Positions 9,654 through 19,549 of a stretch of DNA of 36,509 bases are shown here, piece after piece. The translations under genes were made by a program, and so were the position numbers. Numbering within the stretch: the first letter of the stretch is position 1; each line of letters opens with the position of its first letter. The stretch is from an uncultured Synechococcales cyanobacterium (GTDB lineage: Bacteria; Cyanobacteriota; Cyanobacteriia; CAIUCS01). Location of the stretch: positions 1 to 36,509 of the forward strand of contig CAIUCS010000201.1 in assembly GCA_903897715.1 (NCBI GenBank), written 5' to 3'. A model generated the notes under the pieces. The model was given only the letters and a program-made list of their open reading frames with translations. It had not been told where the DNA came from and made no database searches.

Positions 9654-10406
9654 ATGCTGAATTTTCTGATTCCTGTCTCTATGCCATTAGCCAGCTTGGA
9701 AGTGGGACAACACTTTTACTGGCATCTTGGTAACTTGAAAGTTCATGGTCAAGTTTTGATCACCTCTTGGATCGTCATTGGACTACTCGTGATTGCTTCC
9801 TTAGCGGCAACTCGTAATATCCAAAGAATACCCAACGGGATTCAAAATCTGATGGAATATGCTTTAGAGTTTGTCCGTGAGCTGACCCGTAACCAACTTG
9901 GAGAAAAGGAATACCGACCATGGGTACCATTTATTGGTACACTATTTTTGTTCATTTTCATCTCCAATTGGTCTGGTGCTTTAGTTCCCTGGAAATTAAT
10001 TAAGCTTCCTGAAGGTGAACTGGCAGCCCCCACTAACGATATCAATACGACGGTGGCTCTTGCTTTGCTGGTTTCCCTAGCTTACTTTTATGCAGGGTTT
10101 AAAAAGGCTGGTCTCAATTACTTTACCAAGTATATCAAACCAACCCCTGTTCTCCTTCCTATTGCCATACTGGAAGATTTTACCAAGCCTCTTTCCCTAA
10201 GTTTTCGGCTTTTTGGAAACATCTTAGCTGATGAATTGGTAGTGGCTGTGCTGGTACTACTGGTTCCCCTGTTTGTGCCCTTACCCGTAATGCTCTTAGG
10301 GTTATTTACCAGTGCAATTCAAGCTTTGGTCTTTGCCACCTTGGCAGCGGCATATATTCACGAGGCAATCGAGGTTGGTGAAGAACATGAGGAGCATCAT
10401 TCTTAA
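9654..10406 (+). CDS. atpB: ATP synthase F0 subunit a
   Basis: A 250-residue proton-channel subunit of the thylakoid F0 sector (atpI in older cyanobacterial naming). The essential arginine is in [12 protein letters not shown], in the fourth or fifth membrane helix. The C-terminal helix [18 protein letters not shown] and the N-terminal [13 protein letters not shown] are typical of cyanobacteria and plastids. I prefer the ATG at 9654 because homologues begin MLN; an ATG at 9648 would add two residues. The 217-base gap after atp1 holds no credible gene. Subunit a works with the c-ring encoded next to convert proton flow into rotation. Confidence 0.97.
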   Translation: MLNFLIPVSMPLASLEVGQHFYWHLGNLKVHGQVLITSWIVIGLLVIASLAATRNIQRIPNGIQNLMEYALEFVRELTRNQLGEKEYRPWVPFIGTLFLFIFISNWSGALVPWKLIKLPEGELAAPTNDINTTVALALLVSLAYFYAGFKKAGLNYFTKYIKPTPVLLPIAILEDFTKPLSLSFRLFGNILADELVVAVLVLLVPLFVPLPVMLLGLFTSAIQALVFATLAAAYIHEAIEVGEEHEEHHS

Positions 10407-10450
10407 TCCCTCATCTTCTACCCTCATCTTATAATTTTGTTTTCGTTTAA

Positions 10451-10732
<282 letters not shown>

Positions 10733-10754
10733 TCTCTCCGTTGGATTGGGTTCG

Positions 10755-10810
10755 GGTAATGGGGTTTTATGGAGGGGCTAAGTCGCTTTAGTTTGATTCC
10801 TCCCATTACC
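10755..10810 (+). promoter_or_regulatory. Intercistronic stem-loop between subunits c and b'
   Basis: A perfect 9-bp stem, GGTAATGGG (10755-10763) with CCCATTACC (10802-10810), encloses a 38-base loop. Inside, GGAGG can pair in part with CCTCC, and CTAA with TTAG, so a nested structure is possible. A pyrimidine-rich segment with CCCTTTTT follows. The location directly after the high-copy c-subunit gene suggests partial termination, processing or protection of the upstream transcript. This is an inference from position. Confidence 0.6.
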
Positions 10811-10867
10811 TTCACCCTTTTTAGCCATAGGATTTGGGTCGGTTATTCAGTCCAGGTTTAAGCAAAT

Positions 10868-11299
10868 ATGTTTGATTTTGATGCGACATTACCCGTGATG
10901 GCAGTACAGTTCTTACTACTTGCCGTCGTGCTGAATGCAATTTTCTACAAGCCACTAACCCAGTCATTAGATGCTCGTAGCGAGTATATCCGCACCAATG
11001 AGGTGGATGCAAACGATCGGTTAACGAAAGCCGAAGCACTTGCCAAGCAATATGAGCAAGAATTGGCAGAGGCAAGACGTAAGTCTCAATCTGTTATTGC
11101 AACTGCTCAGGCTGAAGCTCAAAAGGTGACAGCAACATTAATTGCAGAGGCTCAGCAACAAGCTCAATTAGAGCGGGAAAATGCTCAAAGAGAGATTGAT
11201 CAACAAAAACAGACAGCCTTGGCTAGTTTGGAACTGCAAGTCGATTCTCTTAGCCATCAGATTTTACAAAAACTTCTCGGTCATGAATTGGCTGGTTAA
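10868..11299 (+). CDS. atpF2: ATP synthase F0 subunit b' (AtpF2)
   Basis: A 143-residue peripheral-stalk subunit, called atpG in older cyanobacterial naming. It has one N-terminal membrane helix (about residues 8-27, [21 protein letters not shown]) and then a long charged coiled coil rich in Ala, Glu, Gln and Lys that reaches up to F1. Phototrophs have two different b-type subunits forming a heterodimer; this is the diverged copy, without the longer N-terminal leader seen in the b subunit downstream. The gap to the b gene is 51 bases, consistent with one operon. Confidence 0.96.
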   Translation: MFDFDATLPVMAVQFLLLAVVLNAIFYKPLTQSLDARSEYIRTNEVDANDRLTKAEALAKQYEQELAEARRKSQSVIATAQAEAQKVTATLIAEAQQQAQLERENAQREIDQQKQTALASLELQVDSLSHQILQKLLGHELAG

Positions 11300-11350
11300 G
11301 GAACGGTTTACCGTTAGATTTGATAAATTTCTGATTTTAATGGCATTGGT

Positions 11351-11902
11351 ATGAACGCAGTGATGAATAGTTTTTTAATTTTGGCAACCGAAGTTGCTGA
11401 GGAAGCATCTGGAGGATTTGGTCTCAACTTTGATATTTTTGAGGCTAATTTAATCAATCTTGCTATTGTAATCAGTGTTTTAGTTTATTTTGGTCGTAAT
11501 GTTTTGAGTAAGACCCTTGGCGATCGCCGGTCAGCCATTGCTGAAGCAATTGAATCTGCTGAGGAACGAAAAAAAACTGCCGCCGTAGCTTTAGCTGAAC
11601 AACAGCAAAAGTTAGCACAAGCCCAGAAGGAAGCCGAACATATTCGGATAACGGCTGAAGCCAATGCTAAGTCGGTGAAAGATGCCATCCTATCCCAAGC
11701 TGCGGTTGATGTGGAAAGGCTACGGGAAACTGCTGCAAAGGATCTGGAGGTGGAACAAGCGAGGGCGATCGCCCAGTTAAGGCAGCAGGTGGTGGCGTTA
11801 GCCATTCAACGAGTTGAGGGACAGTTGGTGGATCGATTAGATGCCGTTGCTCAACAACAACTCATTGACCGCAGTATTGCCATGTTGGGAGGTAAGGCAT
11901 GA
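11351..11902 (+). CDS. atpF: ATP synthase F0 subunit b
   Basis: A 183-residue peripheral-stalk subunit. A short N-terminal extension (through GGFGLNFDIFEANLINL) precedes the single membrane helix (about residues 33-51), followed by the conserved RNVLSKTLGDRR and a long coiled coil. It pairs with b' to form the stator that holds F1. The ATG at 11351 is the first candidate and Met5 (11363) the alternative. The stop overlaps the start of the delta gene by four bases (ATGA), so the two are translationally coupled. Two HIP1 octamers lie within the gene. Confidence 0.97.
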   Translation: MNAVMNSFLILATEVAEEASGGFGLNFDIFEANLINLAIVISVLVYFGRNVLSKTLGDRRSAIAEAIESAEERKKTAAVALAEQQQKLAQAQKEAEHIRITAEANAKSVKDAILSQAAVDVERLRETAAKDLEVEQARAIAQLRQQVVALAIQRVEGQLVDRLDAVAQQQLIDRSIAMLGGKA

Positions 11903-12450
11903 AAGGGAATGCTTTTATTGCACAAGTGGTTGAACCCTATGCCCAAGCATTAATGGCGGTTGCCCAATCTCAGAATTTAGTTGATAAATTTGAGGAGGAC
12001 ATCCAAATTCTACTTGGTCTTTTAGATAATTCAGCCGATCTAACTCAATTAATTGGTAGTCCTTTAATTAAACCAGAGCAAAAAAAAGTTGTGCTCCAAC
12101 AGTTGTTGGCTCAGCAAATTCATCCATTAATGACCAATTTTTTGATGTTGCTAGTGGATCGCCGTCGCATTCAATTAATTCAAGGTATTGGTAACTATTA
12201 TCAAACTTTGTTACGCAAACTACGTCAAACGGTTCTGGCTGAAGTAACTTCTGCTGTTACTCTCACAGAGCAACAGTGCCAAGAAGTTGCACGGAAAGTC
12301 ACTGCCATCACTGGTTCTCTCCACGTTGAACTGGACACTAATGTTGATCCCGATTTAATTGGCGGGGTGATTATTAAAGTAGGTTCCCAAGTGTTAGATG
12401 CCAGTATCCGCGGTCAGCTTCGACGTATTTCACTTGGTTTAGGTTCATGA
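11899..12450 (+). CDS. atpH: ATP synthase F1 subunit delta
   Basis: A 183-residue OSCP/delta subunit (atpD in older cyanobacterial naming) that links the stator stalk to the top of the alpha3beta3 head. It has the N-terminal helical domain (VVEPYAQALMAVAQ...) and the conserved C-terminal segment DLIGGVIIKVGSQVLDASIRGQLRRI that defines the family. Its ATG overlaps the stop of the b-subunit gene. After it comes a 215-base spacer, the longest after the gene for subunit a, containing a nested RNA stem. Confidence 0.97.
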   Translation: MKGNAFIAQVVEPYAQALMAVAQSQNLVDKFEEDIQILLGLLDNSADLTQLIGSPLIKPEQKKVVLQQLLAQQIHPLMTNFLMLLVDRRRIQLIQGIGNYYQTLLRKLRQTVLAEVTSAVTLTEQQCQEVARKVTAITGSLHVELDTNVDPDLIGGVIIKVGSQVLDASIRGQLRRISLGLGS

Positions 12451-12482
12451 CCAGGGTGATCAGGCATGTCTTGTTCCCCTTG

Positions 12483-12535
12483 TATGAACTTTAATCAACC
12501 GCATAAGGGCTTAATTCCCTTAGGTTTGGTTCATA
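12483..12535 (+). promoter_or_regulatory. Nested stem in the delta-alpha spacer of the atp operon
   Basis: Two perfect nested inverted repeats lie in the 215-base spacer: the outer TATGAAC (12483-12489) with GTTCATA (12529-12535), and the inner TAAGGG (12504-12509) with CCCTTA (12517-12522) around a 7-base loop. No long T-run follows, so a simple terminator is unlikely. An RNA processing or pause site, or the leader of an internal promoter for alpha and gamma, would fit. The function is inferred from placement only. Confidence 0.5.
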
Positions 12536-12617
12536 AGTTGGTAGGCTGTTGGTTTTAGGGTGGGAGCTAATCCCCCGATGGCATTTTCCATATACCCTCC
12601 ACCACCTCACCGATTAA

Positions 12618-14183
<1,566 letters not shown>

Positions 14184-14256
14184 TTATCTCAGCCCATGGT
14201 TGAATTGGGGAGGTTCTCCCCTCCCCTATCCGCTATCCTCTATCCAATCTATTTCT

Positions 14257-15207
14257 ATGGCTAATCTGAAGGCAATACGCGATCGCATCCAGTCGGTCAA
14301 AAATACAAAAAAAATTACGGAAGCAATGCGTTTAGTGGCTGCGGCAAAGGTTCGTCGTGCCCAAGAACAGGTTATTGCTACTCGTCCATTTGCAGATCGG
14401 TTGGCACAGGTACTCCATGGGCTGCAAACCAGACTAAAGTTTGAAGAGGCTGACCTACCCTTACTCAAAAAACGAGATGTAAAGACCGTCGGATTGTTAG
14501 TTATTTCTGGCGATCGCGGTTTATGTGGTGGTTACAATGGCAACATTATTCGTCGGGCAGAAAACCGAATTAAGGAACTTAAAGCTGAAGGGCGGGATTA
14601 TCAGCTTATTTTAGTTGGTCGTAAAGTGTCTCAATACTTTCAACGACGGCAGCAACCCATTGCTAAAACCTACACTGGTTTAGAACAAATCCCCACCGCT
14701 GCCGAAGCATCCCAGATTGCTGATCAACTACTTGCCTTATTTTTATCGGAAACCGTAGACCGGGTAGAACTAATTTATACTCGATTTGTCTCCCTCATCA
14801 GTTCGCGACCCATTGTTCAAACCCTCCTTCCTTTAGATCCCCAGGGTTTAGAAGCTGAAGATGATGAAATTTTCCGTTTGACTACCCGTGGTGGACACTT
14901 TCAGGTAGAACGGGAAAAATTAATATCTACTGCTTCAACCATGCCCCAAGAGATGATTTTTGAACAAAATCCTGTTCAGATTTTAGATGCTCTGTTGCCT
15001 TTATATTTGAATAACCAGCTATTAAGGGCTTTGCAAGAATCGGCAGCCAGTGAATTGGCTTCCCGAATGACAGCTATGAATAATGCAAGTGAAAATGCCA
15101 GCGACTTAATTACCCAGTTAACTTTGGTGTATAACAAAGCACGGCAGGCATCCATTACTCAGCAAATTTTAGAGGTAGTGGGTGGGGCTAATGCCTTAAA
15201 AGGGTAA
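14257..15207 (+). CDS. atpG: ATP synthase F1 subunit gamma
   Basis: A 316-residue rotor shaft (atpC in older cyanobacterial naming). The N-terminus [27 protein letters not shown] is diagnostic, so the ATG at 14257 is used although the frame is open from 14200. The mid-protein insertion typical of phototroph gamma is present (roughly residues 195-230). It lacks the disulfide-forming cysteine pair that makes chloroplast gamma thioredoxin-sensitive; this is the normal cyanobacterial state. The C-terminal helix [17 protein letters not shown] is conserved. It is the last gene of the operon and is followed by a strong terminator. Confidence 0.98.
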   Translation: MANLKAIRDRIQSVKNTKKITEAMRLVAAAKVRRAQEQVIATRPFADRLAQVLHGLQTRLKFEEADLPLLKKRDVKTVGLLVISGDRGLCGGYNGNIIRRAENRIKELKAEGRDYQLILVGRKVSQYFQRRQQPIAKTYTGLEQIPTAAEASQIADQLLALFLSETVDRVELIYTRFVSLISSRPIVQTLLPLDPQGLEAEDDEIFRLTTRGGHFQVEREKLISTASTMPQEMIFEQNPVQILDALLPLYLNNQLLRALQESAASELASRMTAMNNASENASDLITQLTLVYNKARQASITQQILEVVGGANALKG

Positions 15208-15220
15208 TTACTCCATGGAT

Positions 15221-15259
15221 AAAAAGGTGGGGGTGGCAGATGCCATCCCCACCTTTTTT
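15221..15259 (+). terminator. Rho-independent terminator of the atp operon
   Basis: AAAAAGGTGGGGGTGGCA pairs with TGCCATCCCCACCTTTTT, with one G-T wobble, and a run of six T closes the stem. It begins 14 bases after the gamma stop codon. The near-symmetric A- and T-runs mean it could also work on the minus strand. Confidence 0.92.
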
Positions 15260-15295
15260 ATGATTACGAAGCTGAATTTGATTGTTTTTATCATC

Positions 15296-15329
15296 GAAAC
15301 CGGTGACCCCCATGGGGGTCACCGGTTTC
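15296..15329. terminator. 34-bp perfect palindrome after psbY
   Basis: The half-site GAAACCGGTGACCCCCA (15296-15312) is followed immediately by its exact complement (15313-15329), centred on CCATGG. It starts 8 bases past the psbY stop on the minus strand and about 37 bases past the atp terminator on the plus strand. In RNA it would fold into a very stable hairpin. No T-run follows on either strand, so it is either a 3' stabiliser/terminator of psbY or a protein-binding palindrome. The palindrome itself is certain; its role is not. Confidence 0.6.
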
Positions 15330-15337
15330 AGTCTAAA

Positions 15338-15460
15338 TCAAGACTTACTTAAAAAAGCTTGAATTTGTCTAATAGCGACCTGACCAATGTTGTAGACCGC
15401 CCAACCGCCAGCCAAGATGACCGGGAGTAAAACGACTATGAGTCGTAGATCGAGATCCAT
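15338..15460 (-). CDS. psbY: Photosystem II protein PsbY
   Basis: A 40-residue protein, read on the minus strand from the ATG at 15460 to the TGA at 15338. It starts MDLDLRLIVVLLPVILAGGW and continues AVYNIGQVAIRQIQAFLSKS. The single membrane helix (about residues 6-23), the LLPV(I/L)LAxxWAV core, the following NI and the amphipathic basic C-terminal helix match cyanobacterial PsbY, a peripheral photosystem II subunit near cytochrome b559. Length is exactly that of the family. It stands alone, convergent with the atp operon, and a 34-bp palindrome follows the stop. It was found by translating the gap, since it is too short for routine ORF calling. Confidence 0.88.
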   Translation of the reverse strand: MDLDLRLIVVLLPVILAGGWAVYNIGQVAIRQIQAFLSKS

Positions 15461-15678
15461 GAACGCTGCTCCAAGCAAAGTATTGATAAGAGTTTTACAC
15501 CTAGTTTTATTGTCTGATGAATTGACCTTCTTGACTAGGGGATTCTCAAAATTCAGGAGATGAAATTTGATTTTCAGTGGACTCTGTTGGCAGGGAAAAT
15601 GACTCTTAGGTTACAATCGTGATCAGGGGAATAAACGTAAAATAAAACTCGTTGCCACATCTTTTTCCGGCGGAGGGT

Positions 15679-15906
15679 ATGTTAGTTATTTTTACAGATA
15701 ACCAAATTTTATCTACCCAGACCATCTGCCATAGCTGTCCATTAGCTGACCAAAATGGTCAGCCTCGATGGCGGCAGGGGGTACTGCAATGCGGACATCC
15801 ATTACATCAGTGTTCTTCTGAACAACAGGTCAACCAGTATGAATGCCAGATGGGATTCCTCTTGGTATATTTGACACTCCCTCGCTTAAAAGACGAGGAA
15901 TTCTAG
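15679..15906 (+). CDS. Small cysteine-containing cyanobacterial protein of unknown function
   Basis: A 75-residue protein that I cannot assign to a function. It contains ICHSCPLAD, then PRWRQGVLQCGHPLHQC, and YECQMGF: five cysteines and two histidines spaced like a small metal-binding or redox domain (CxxC, CGH, C, C). The LPRW-like/CGH/YECQMGF layout resembles short conserved hypothetical proteins of filamentous cyanobacteria. I prefer the ATG at 15679; GGAGGG lies just upstream but unusually close. A TTG at 15652 would add nine residues. A hairpin with arms CTAGAGGTCGTCTC and GAGACGATTTCTAG (15903-15953, 12 of 14 paired) follows the stop and may end the transcript. Confidence 0.6.
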   Translation: MLVIFTDNQILSTQTICHSCPLADQNGQPRWRQGVLQCGHPLHQCSSEQQVNQYECQMGFLLVYLTLPRLKDEEF

Positions 15907-16552
15907 AGGTCGTCTCTACGGGGGTTAAAGCCTTCCTTCGAGACGATTTCTAGGTACTCAGCCCGCTATTGCTAATGATTAGGGCACCTAACCCTGGTGA
16001 CAACTCCCACCGTCAACCGCTAAGAGCAGTCTGGTGGGGGTACTCCCTAGTTTAGATGGCTCACTACTGATTTTACGGAAAGTTTTGGGTTAATACTGAT
16101 AATTCCAGAGGTTTTCTGGAATCGTTCTCAATTAATACCGATTTTGGGCAATTAAACCGATACCTTCTACATATTCTTACCTCGTGAGATGGGTGCCGCA
16201 GAGCTGGCAATTGACTTCAAAGTCCCTCCCTCAAAACAGAATCAGGCATTCAGTGCGCTGACGTACAAAAGCACTAAATAGTTCACTCTTGATGCACCAC
16301 TAAATAAAAGACAAAATCTGAAACAGTCTATAATTATTTAATGAATTGTAGACTACACTTGTGTGTTAACATTCATAAAGATAATTTGTAATGAATGAAT
16401 GCCGCGATCGCGAATTGGAGTCCTCATCGAGTTCTTCATGGTTTCCAGTCTTGGGAGTTGATCCGTTCTAGGAGTGATCGCAGCCGGTTCAACGATTAAT
16501 TCGTATAGAGCCTATCCTCCTTAAACTTAATGCTTTTCTTATTCAAAACTGC
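15907..16552. other. Long non-coding gap with a candidate structured RNA
   Basis: About 645 bases with no credible gene on either strand. The first 150 bases are rich in secondary structure. A closing stem CTAGG (15950-15954) with CCTAG (16046-16050) encloses the hairpin TTAGG-gca-CCTAA (15979-15991) and the 8-bp stem CTCCCACC (16004-16011) with GGTGGGGG (16033-16040). GGTGAC and GTCAACC offer a competing pairing. Further on is a hairpin TTCCAGA-ggttt-TCTGGAA (16103-16121) and loosely repeated TTAATACCGAT-like words. The last 150 bases presumably contain the rimO promoter. I do not recognise a known RNA family here, so this is a candidate only. Confidence 0.4.
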
Positions 16553-17932
16553 ATGGGTCAATCAATTGCTATCTCCCATTTGGGCTGTGAAAAAAACCGA
16601 ATTGATACGGAACATATGTTGGGTTTGTTGGCACAAGCTGGGTACATCATCTCCATCGATGAATCCACTGCCGACTATGTTATTGTCAATACCTGTAGCT
16701 TTATTCAGTCGGCTCGGGAAGAATCTGTCCGCACCTTAGTCGAGTTAGCCGAAGCCAATAAAAAGATAATTATTACTGGCTGCATGGCACAACATTTCCA
16801 AGAGCAACTGTTGGAGGAATTACCCGAAGCTGTTGCTGTAGTCGGTTCTGGCGATTATCATAAAATTGTTCAAATCATCCACCGGGTTGAAAAGGGGGAT
16901 CGGGTCATCGAGGTTACCCCTGAACCCACCTACATTGCAGACGAACTTGTTCCTCGTTATCGAACCACTACGGAGGGGGTTGCCTACTTACGAGTATCTG
17001 AAGGCTGTGATTATCATTGTGCCTTTTGCATTATTCCCAAACTGCGAGGGAAGCAGCGGTCCCGTTCCATCGAGTCTATTGTCACTGAGGCTCATCAACT
17101 GGCTGCCCAAGGGGTGCAGGAATTGATTTTGATCTCTCAAATTACCACCAATTACGGAGCTGATTTATATGGTATCCCCCAATTAGCAAATTTACTGCGG
17201 GCACTCGGACAGGTGGATGTTCCCTGGATTCGGATGCATTATGCCTATCCCACCGGATTGACCCCAGATGTGATTGATGCAATTCAGCAAACACCCAATG
17301 TTCTTCCTTATTTAGATTTACCGTTACAGCATTCTCATCCCCACATTCTCAGGGCTATGAATCGTCCTTGGCAAGGACGAGTGAACGATAACATCATTGA
17401 ACGAATCAAAACAGCAATCCCCCAAGCAGTTTTACGAACTACCCTGATTGTTGGGTTTCCCGGGGAAACAAATGATCATTTTGAACACTTACACCAATTT
17501 GTGCGTCGCCATGAATTTGATCACGTTGGGGTTTTTACCTTTTCGCCAGAGGATGGTACTGCTGCCTATGACCTGCCGAATCCGGTTCCACCAGCTATTA
17601 TGGAAGACCGACGTGACCGTCTAATGCAGACACAACAGGCAATTTCCTGGAAAAAAAATCAAGCTGAAGTCGGCAAGGTGGTGGATGTTTTAATTGAACA
17701 GGAACATCCCGAAACGGGTCAACTGATTGGTCGTTCTGCTCGGTTTTCCCCAGACGTGGATGGTTTAGTTTATGTTCAAGGTTCAGCTCGTCTAGGTTCA
17801 ATGGTGCCTGTAAAAATTACGAATGCTGATATTTATGACTTGTATGGTGAAACACAAAAAACGACCAATGAATTCCCCTATTCAACGCTTTCCAATTCCT
17901 CCGCCCCCCATCCTTCCTATGCCATCCCTTAA
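16553..17932 (+). CDS. rimO: Ribosomal protein S12 methylthiotransferase RimO
   Basis: A 459-residue radical-SAM methylthiotransferase that adds a methylthio group to the conserved aspartate of ribosomal protein S12. The N-terminal UPF0004 domain carries the cluster ligands C12 ([11 protein letters not shown]), C48 (NTCSF) and C77 (TGCMAQ). The radical SAM motif CDYHCAFC supplies C152, C156 and C159, followed by [15 protein letters not shown]-terminal TRAM-like domain lies around residues 375-440. [19 protein letters not shown] and the RSRS motif favour RimO over the tRNA enzyme MiaB. The last 20 or so residues are a low-complexity Ser/Pro tail. The upstream gap is long (about 645 bases). Confidence 0.96.
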   Translation: MGQSIAISHLGCEKNRIDTEHMLGLLAQAGYIISIDESTADYVIVNTCSFIQSAREESVRTLVELAEANKKIIITGCMAQHFQEQLLEELPEAVAVVGSGDYHKIVQIIHRVEKGDRVIEVTPEPTYIADELVPRYRTTTEGVAYLRVSEGCDYHCAFCIIPKLRGKQRSRSIESIVTEAHQLAAQGVQELILISQITTNYGADLYGIPQLANLLRALGQVDVPWIRMHYAYPTGLTPDVIDAIQQTPNVLPYLDLPLQHSHPHILRAMNRPWQGRVNDNIIERIKTAIPQAVLRTTLIVGFPGETNDHFEHLHQFVRRHEFDHVGVFTFSPEDGTAAYDLPNPVPPAIMEDRRDRLMQTQQAISWKKNQAEVGKVVDVLIEQEHPETGQLIGRSARFSPDVDGLVYVQGSARLGSMVPVKITNADIYDLYGETQKTTNEFPYSTLSNSSAPHPSYAIP

Positions 17933-17999
17933 CTGAACAATTTATGGATACTCATTGTCTTGGAATAGCTGGGAACTCTATCCCTCCTAACCATGGGGA

Positions 18000-18019
18000 A
18001 ACAGCTAGTTAACGCTGTT
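18000..18019 (+). promoter_or_regulatory. Hairpin in the leader of the RNA helicase gene
   Basis: AACAGC-tagttaac-GCTGTT is a perfect 6-bp stem in the 119-base rimO-helicase gap, ending 32 bases before the helicase ATG. It could be the end of the rimO transcript or part of the helicase 5' leader. Leaders of cyanobacterial cold-induced helicases are known to matter for their regulation, but this stem alone does not show that. Confidence 0.35.
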
Positions 18020-18051
18020 CAACTATTTAATTTTTTATTTCTGGAGAATCA

Positions 18052-19515
18052 ATGTCTATTTCGTTTACTGCTCTTGGATTGTCTGAAGTTACAGTTCATC
18101 ACCTAGAAAAATTAGGATTTACCACCCCTACAGCCATCCAGTCTGAAGCTTTACCCCATCTTTTATCCGGACGGGATGTGGTGGGGCAAGCCCAAACAGG
18201 TACAGGGAAAACTGCTGCCTTCTCTTTACCGATTCTAGAACGTATTGATCCCCATACTCCGGCAGTACAGGCTCTGATTCTGACTCCCACCCGTGAACTG
18301 GCGATGCAGGTATATCAAGCGATTGTCAGTTTTAACGTTCATGAACGGTTACGGGTATTACCCGTATATGGCGGGCAAGCCATTGAACCACAAATACAAA
18401 AATTACATCGGGGGGTTCATATTGTAGTAGGCACTCCGGGGCGAGTTCTAGACTTACTGAGCCGGGGTAGTTTAAAGCTGAATCAACTGAGTTGTTTGGT
18501 ATTGGATGAAGCTGATGAAATGTTAAATATGGGATTCATTGAGGATGTGGAAACGATTTTAAGTCATGCTCCAGCGGAGAGGCAAACAGCTTTCTTCTCT
18601 GCCACCATGGCACCACCAATTCGGGAATTAGCCACTAAATTCCTGCGATCCCCCATTACCGTTACCATTGAACAACCCAAGGCCACTCCCACCCAAATTG
18701 ATCAAGTTGCCTATATGATTCCACGGGGATGGTCTAAGTCTAGGGCTTTACAACCAATTTTGGAATTAATTGATCCTGAGTCAGCCCTAATCTTTGTTCG
18801 TACCCGTAAGTCTGCCGCAGAATTGACCAGTCAACTGCAAGCAGCTGGCTATAGTGTGGATGAATACCATGGTAATTTAACTCAATCCCAACGAGAAAAG
18901 TTGTTATTAAGGTTCCGTCAACGTCAGGTGCGCTGGGTCGTAGCAACTGATGTGGCAGCACGGGGGTTACATGTGGATCATCTCACCCATGTGATTAATT
19001 ATGATTTGCCCGATAGTACAGAGAATTTTGTCCATCGAACTGGACGAACCGGACGTGCTGGCAAAACAGGTACAGCCATTTCCCTAATTCATCCGTTAGA
19101 CCGTCGTAAACTACGAGATATTGAACGCCACATTCGACAGTCACTGGAAGTACGTTCGGTTCCTACCAGGGCTCAAATTGAAGTTCATCGCTTAGAAAAG
19201 CTGGAAAATGAGTTGAGAAATGCCCTTGCAGGTGAACGGATGGCTTCCTTCTTGCCGATTGTGGCTAAATTAGCAGAGGAATTTGAGTCCAATATGTTGG
19301 CGGCAGCGGCTTTACAAATGGCCCATGATTATAGTCGCCCAGCCTGGATTCAATCTAATGTGGAGGTATTTGATGGTGAGGAAGACCATAAGGTTGTGAT
19401 CAAGTCAGGTCGTCGCCATGAACGGGGCGATCGCCATGAAGGAGAGGATCGAGGGCGTCCCAAACCAAAACCAGTGAAGCGCTCAAATTTACAAGCTCAT
19501 GCAGGGCGGGAATAA
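18052..19515 (+). CDS. crhR: DEAD-box ATP-dependent RNA helicase (CrhR-like)
   Basis: A 487-residue DEAD-box helicase with the full motif set: the Q motif FTALGLSE...GFTTPTAIQ, Walker A AQTGTGKT (residues 47-54), PTRELA, DEAD in VLDEADEMLNMGF, SAT in FFSATM, and HRTGRTGRAG (motif VI). The C-terminal extension ends in a basic, Arg/Gly/Asp/Glu-rich tail. Length and layout match the redox- and cold-regulated CrhR of Synechocystis, which unwinds and anneals RNA and edits the cold response. RhlE-type relatives are the alternative. The start has the ribosome binding site CTGGAG 8 bases upstream. A terminator follows 8 bases past the stop. Confidence 0.9.
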   Translation: MSISFTALGLSEVTVHHLEKLGFTTPTAIQSEALPHLLSGRDVVGQAQTGTGKTAAFSLPILERIDPHTPAVQALILTPTRELAMQVYQAIVSFNVHERLRVLPVYGGQAIEPQIQKLHRGVHIVVGTPGRVLDLLSRGSLKLNQLSCLVLDEADEMLNMGFIEDVETILSHAPAERQTAFFSATMAPPIRELATKFLRSPITVTIEQPKATPTQIDQVAYMIPRGWSKSRALQPILELIDPESALIFVRTRKSAAELTSQLQAAGYSVDEYHGNLTQSQREKLLLRFRQRQVRWVVATDVAARGLHVDHLTHVINYDLPDSTENFVHRTGRTGRAGKTGTAISLIHPLDRRKLRDIERHIRQSLEVRSVPTRAQIEVHRLEKLENELRNALAGERMASFLPIVAKLAEEFESNMLAAAALQMAHDYSRPAWIQSNVEVFDGEEDHKVVIKSGRRHERGDRHEGEDRGRPKPKPVKRSNLQAHAGRE

Positions 19516-19523
19516 CTGTTCAG

Positions 19524-19549
19524 AAAGATGGAGCCGTCCCTCCATCTTT
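19524..19549 (+). terminator. Terminator after the RNA helicase gene
   Basis: A perfect 9-bp stem, AAAGATGGA (19524-19532) with TCCATCTTT (19541-19549), has an 8-base loop and ends in TTTT. It lies just after the helicase stop codon and fits an intrinsic terminator, although the T-run is short. Confidence 0.75.

Noticed and set aside
9470-9733. An 87-codon plus-strand ORF between atp1 and the subunit a gene
   Set aside because: It overlaps the start of the subunit a gene in another frame, has no recognisable domain and no conserved position in atp operons.
16183-16330. A minus-strand reading with CQLCGTHLTR, suggestive of a zinc-ribbon or transposase remnant
   Set aside because: The reading is interrupted by stop codons within about 15 codons, and I could not extend it to a recognisable family. 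It stays a possible pseudogene fragment only.
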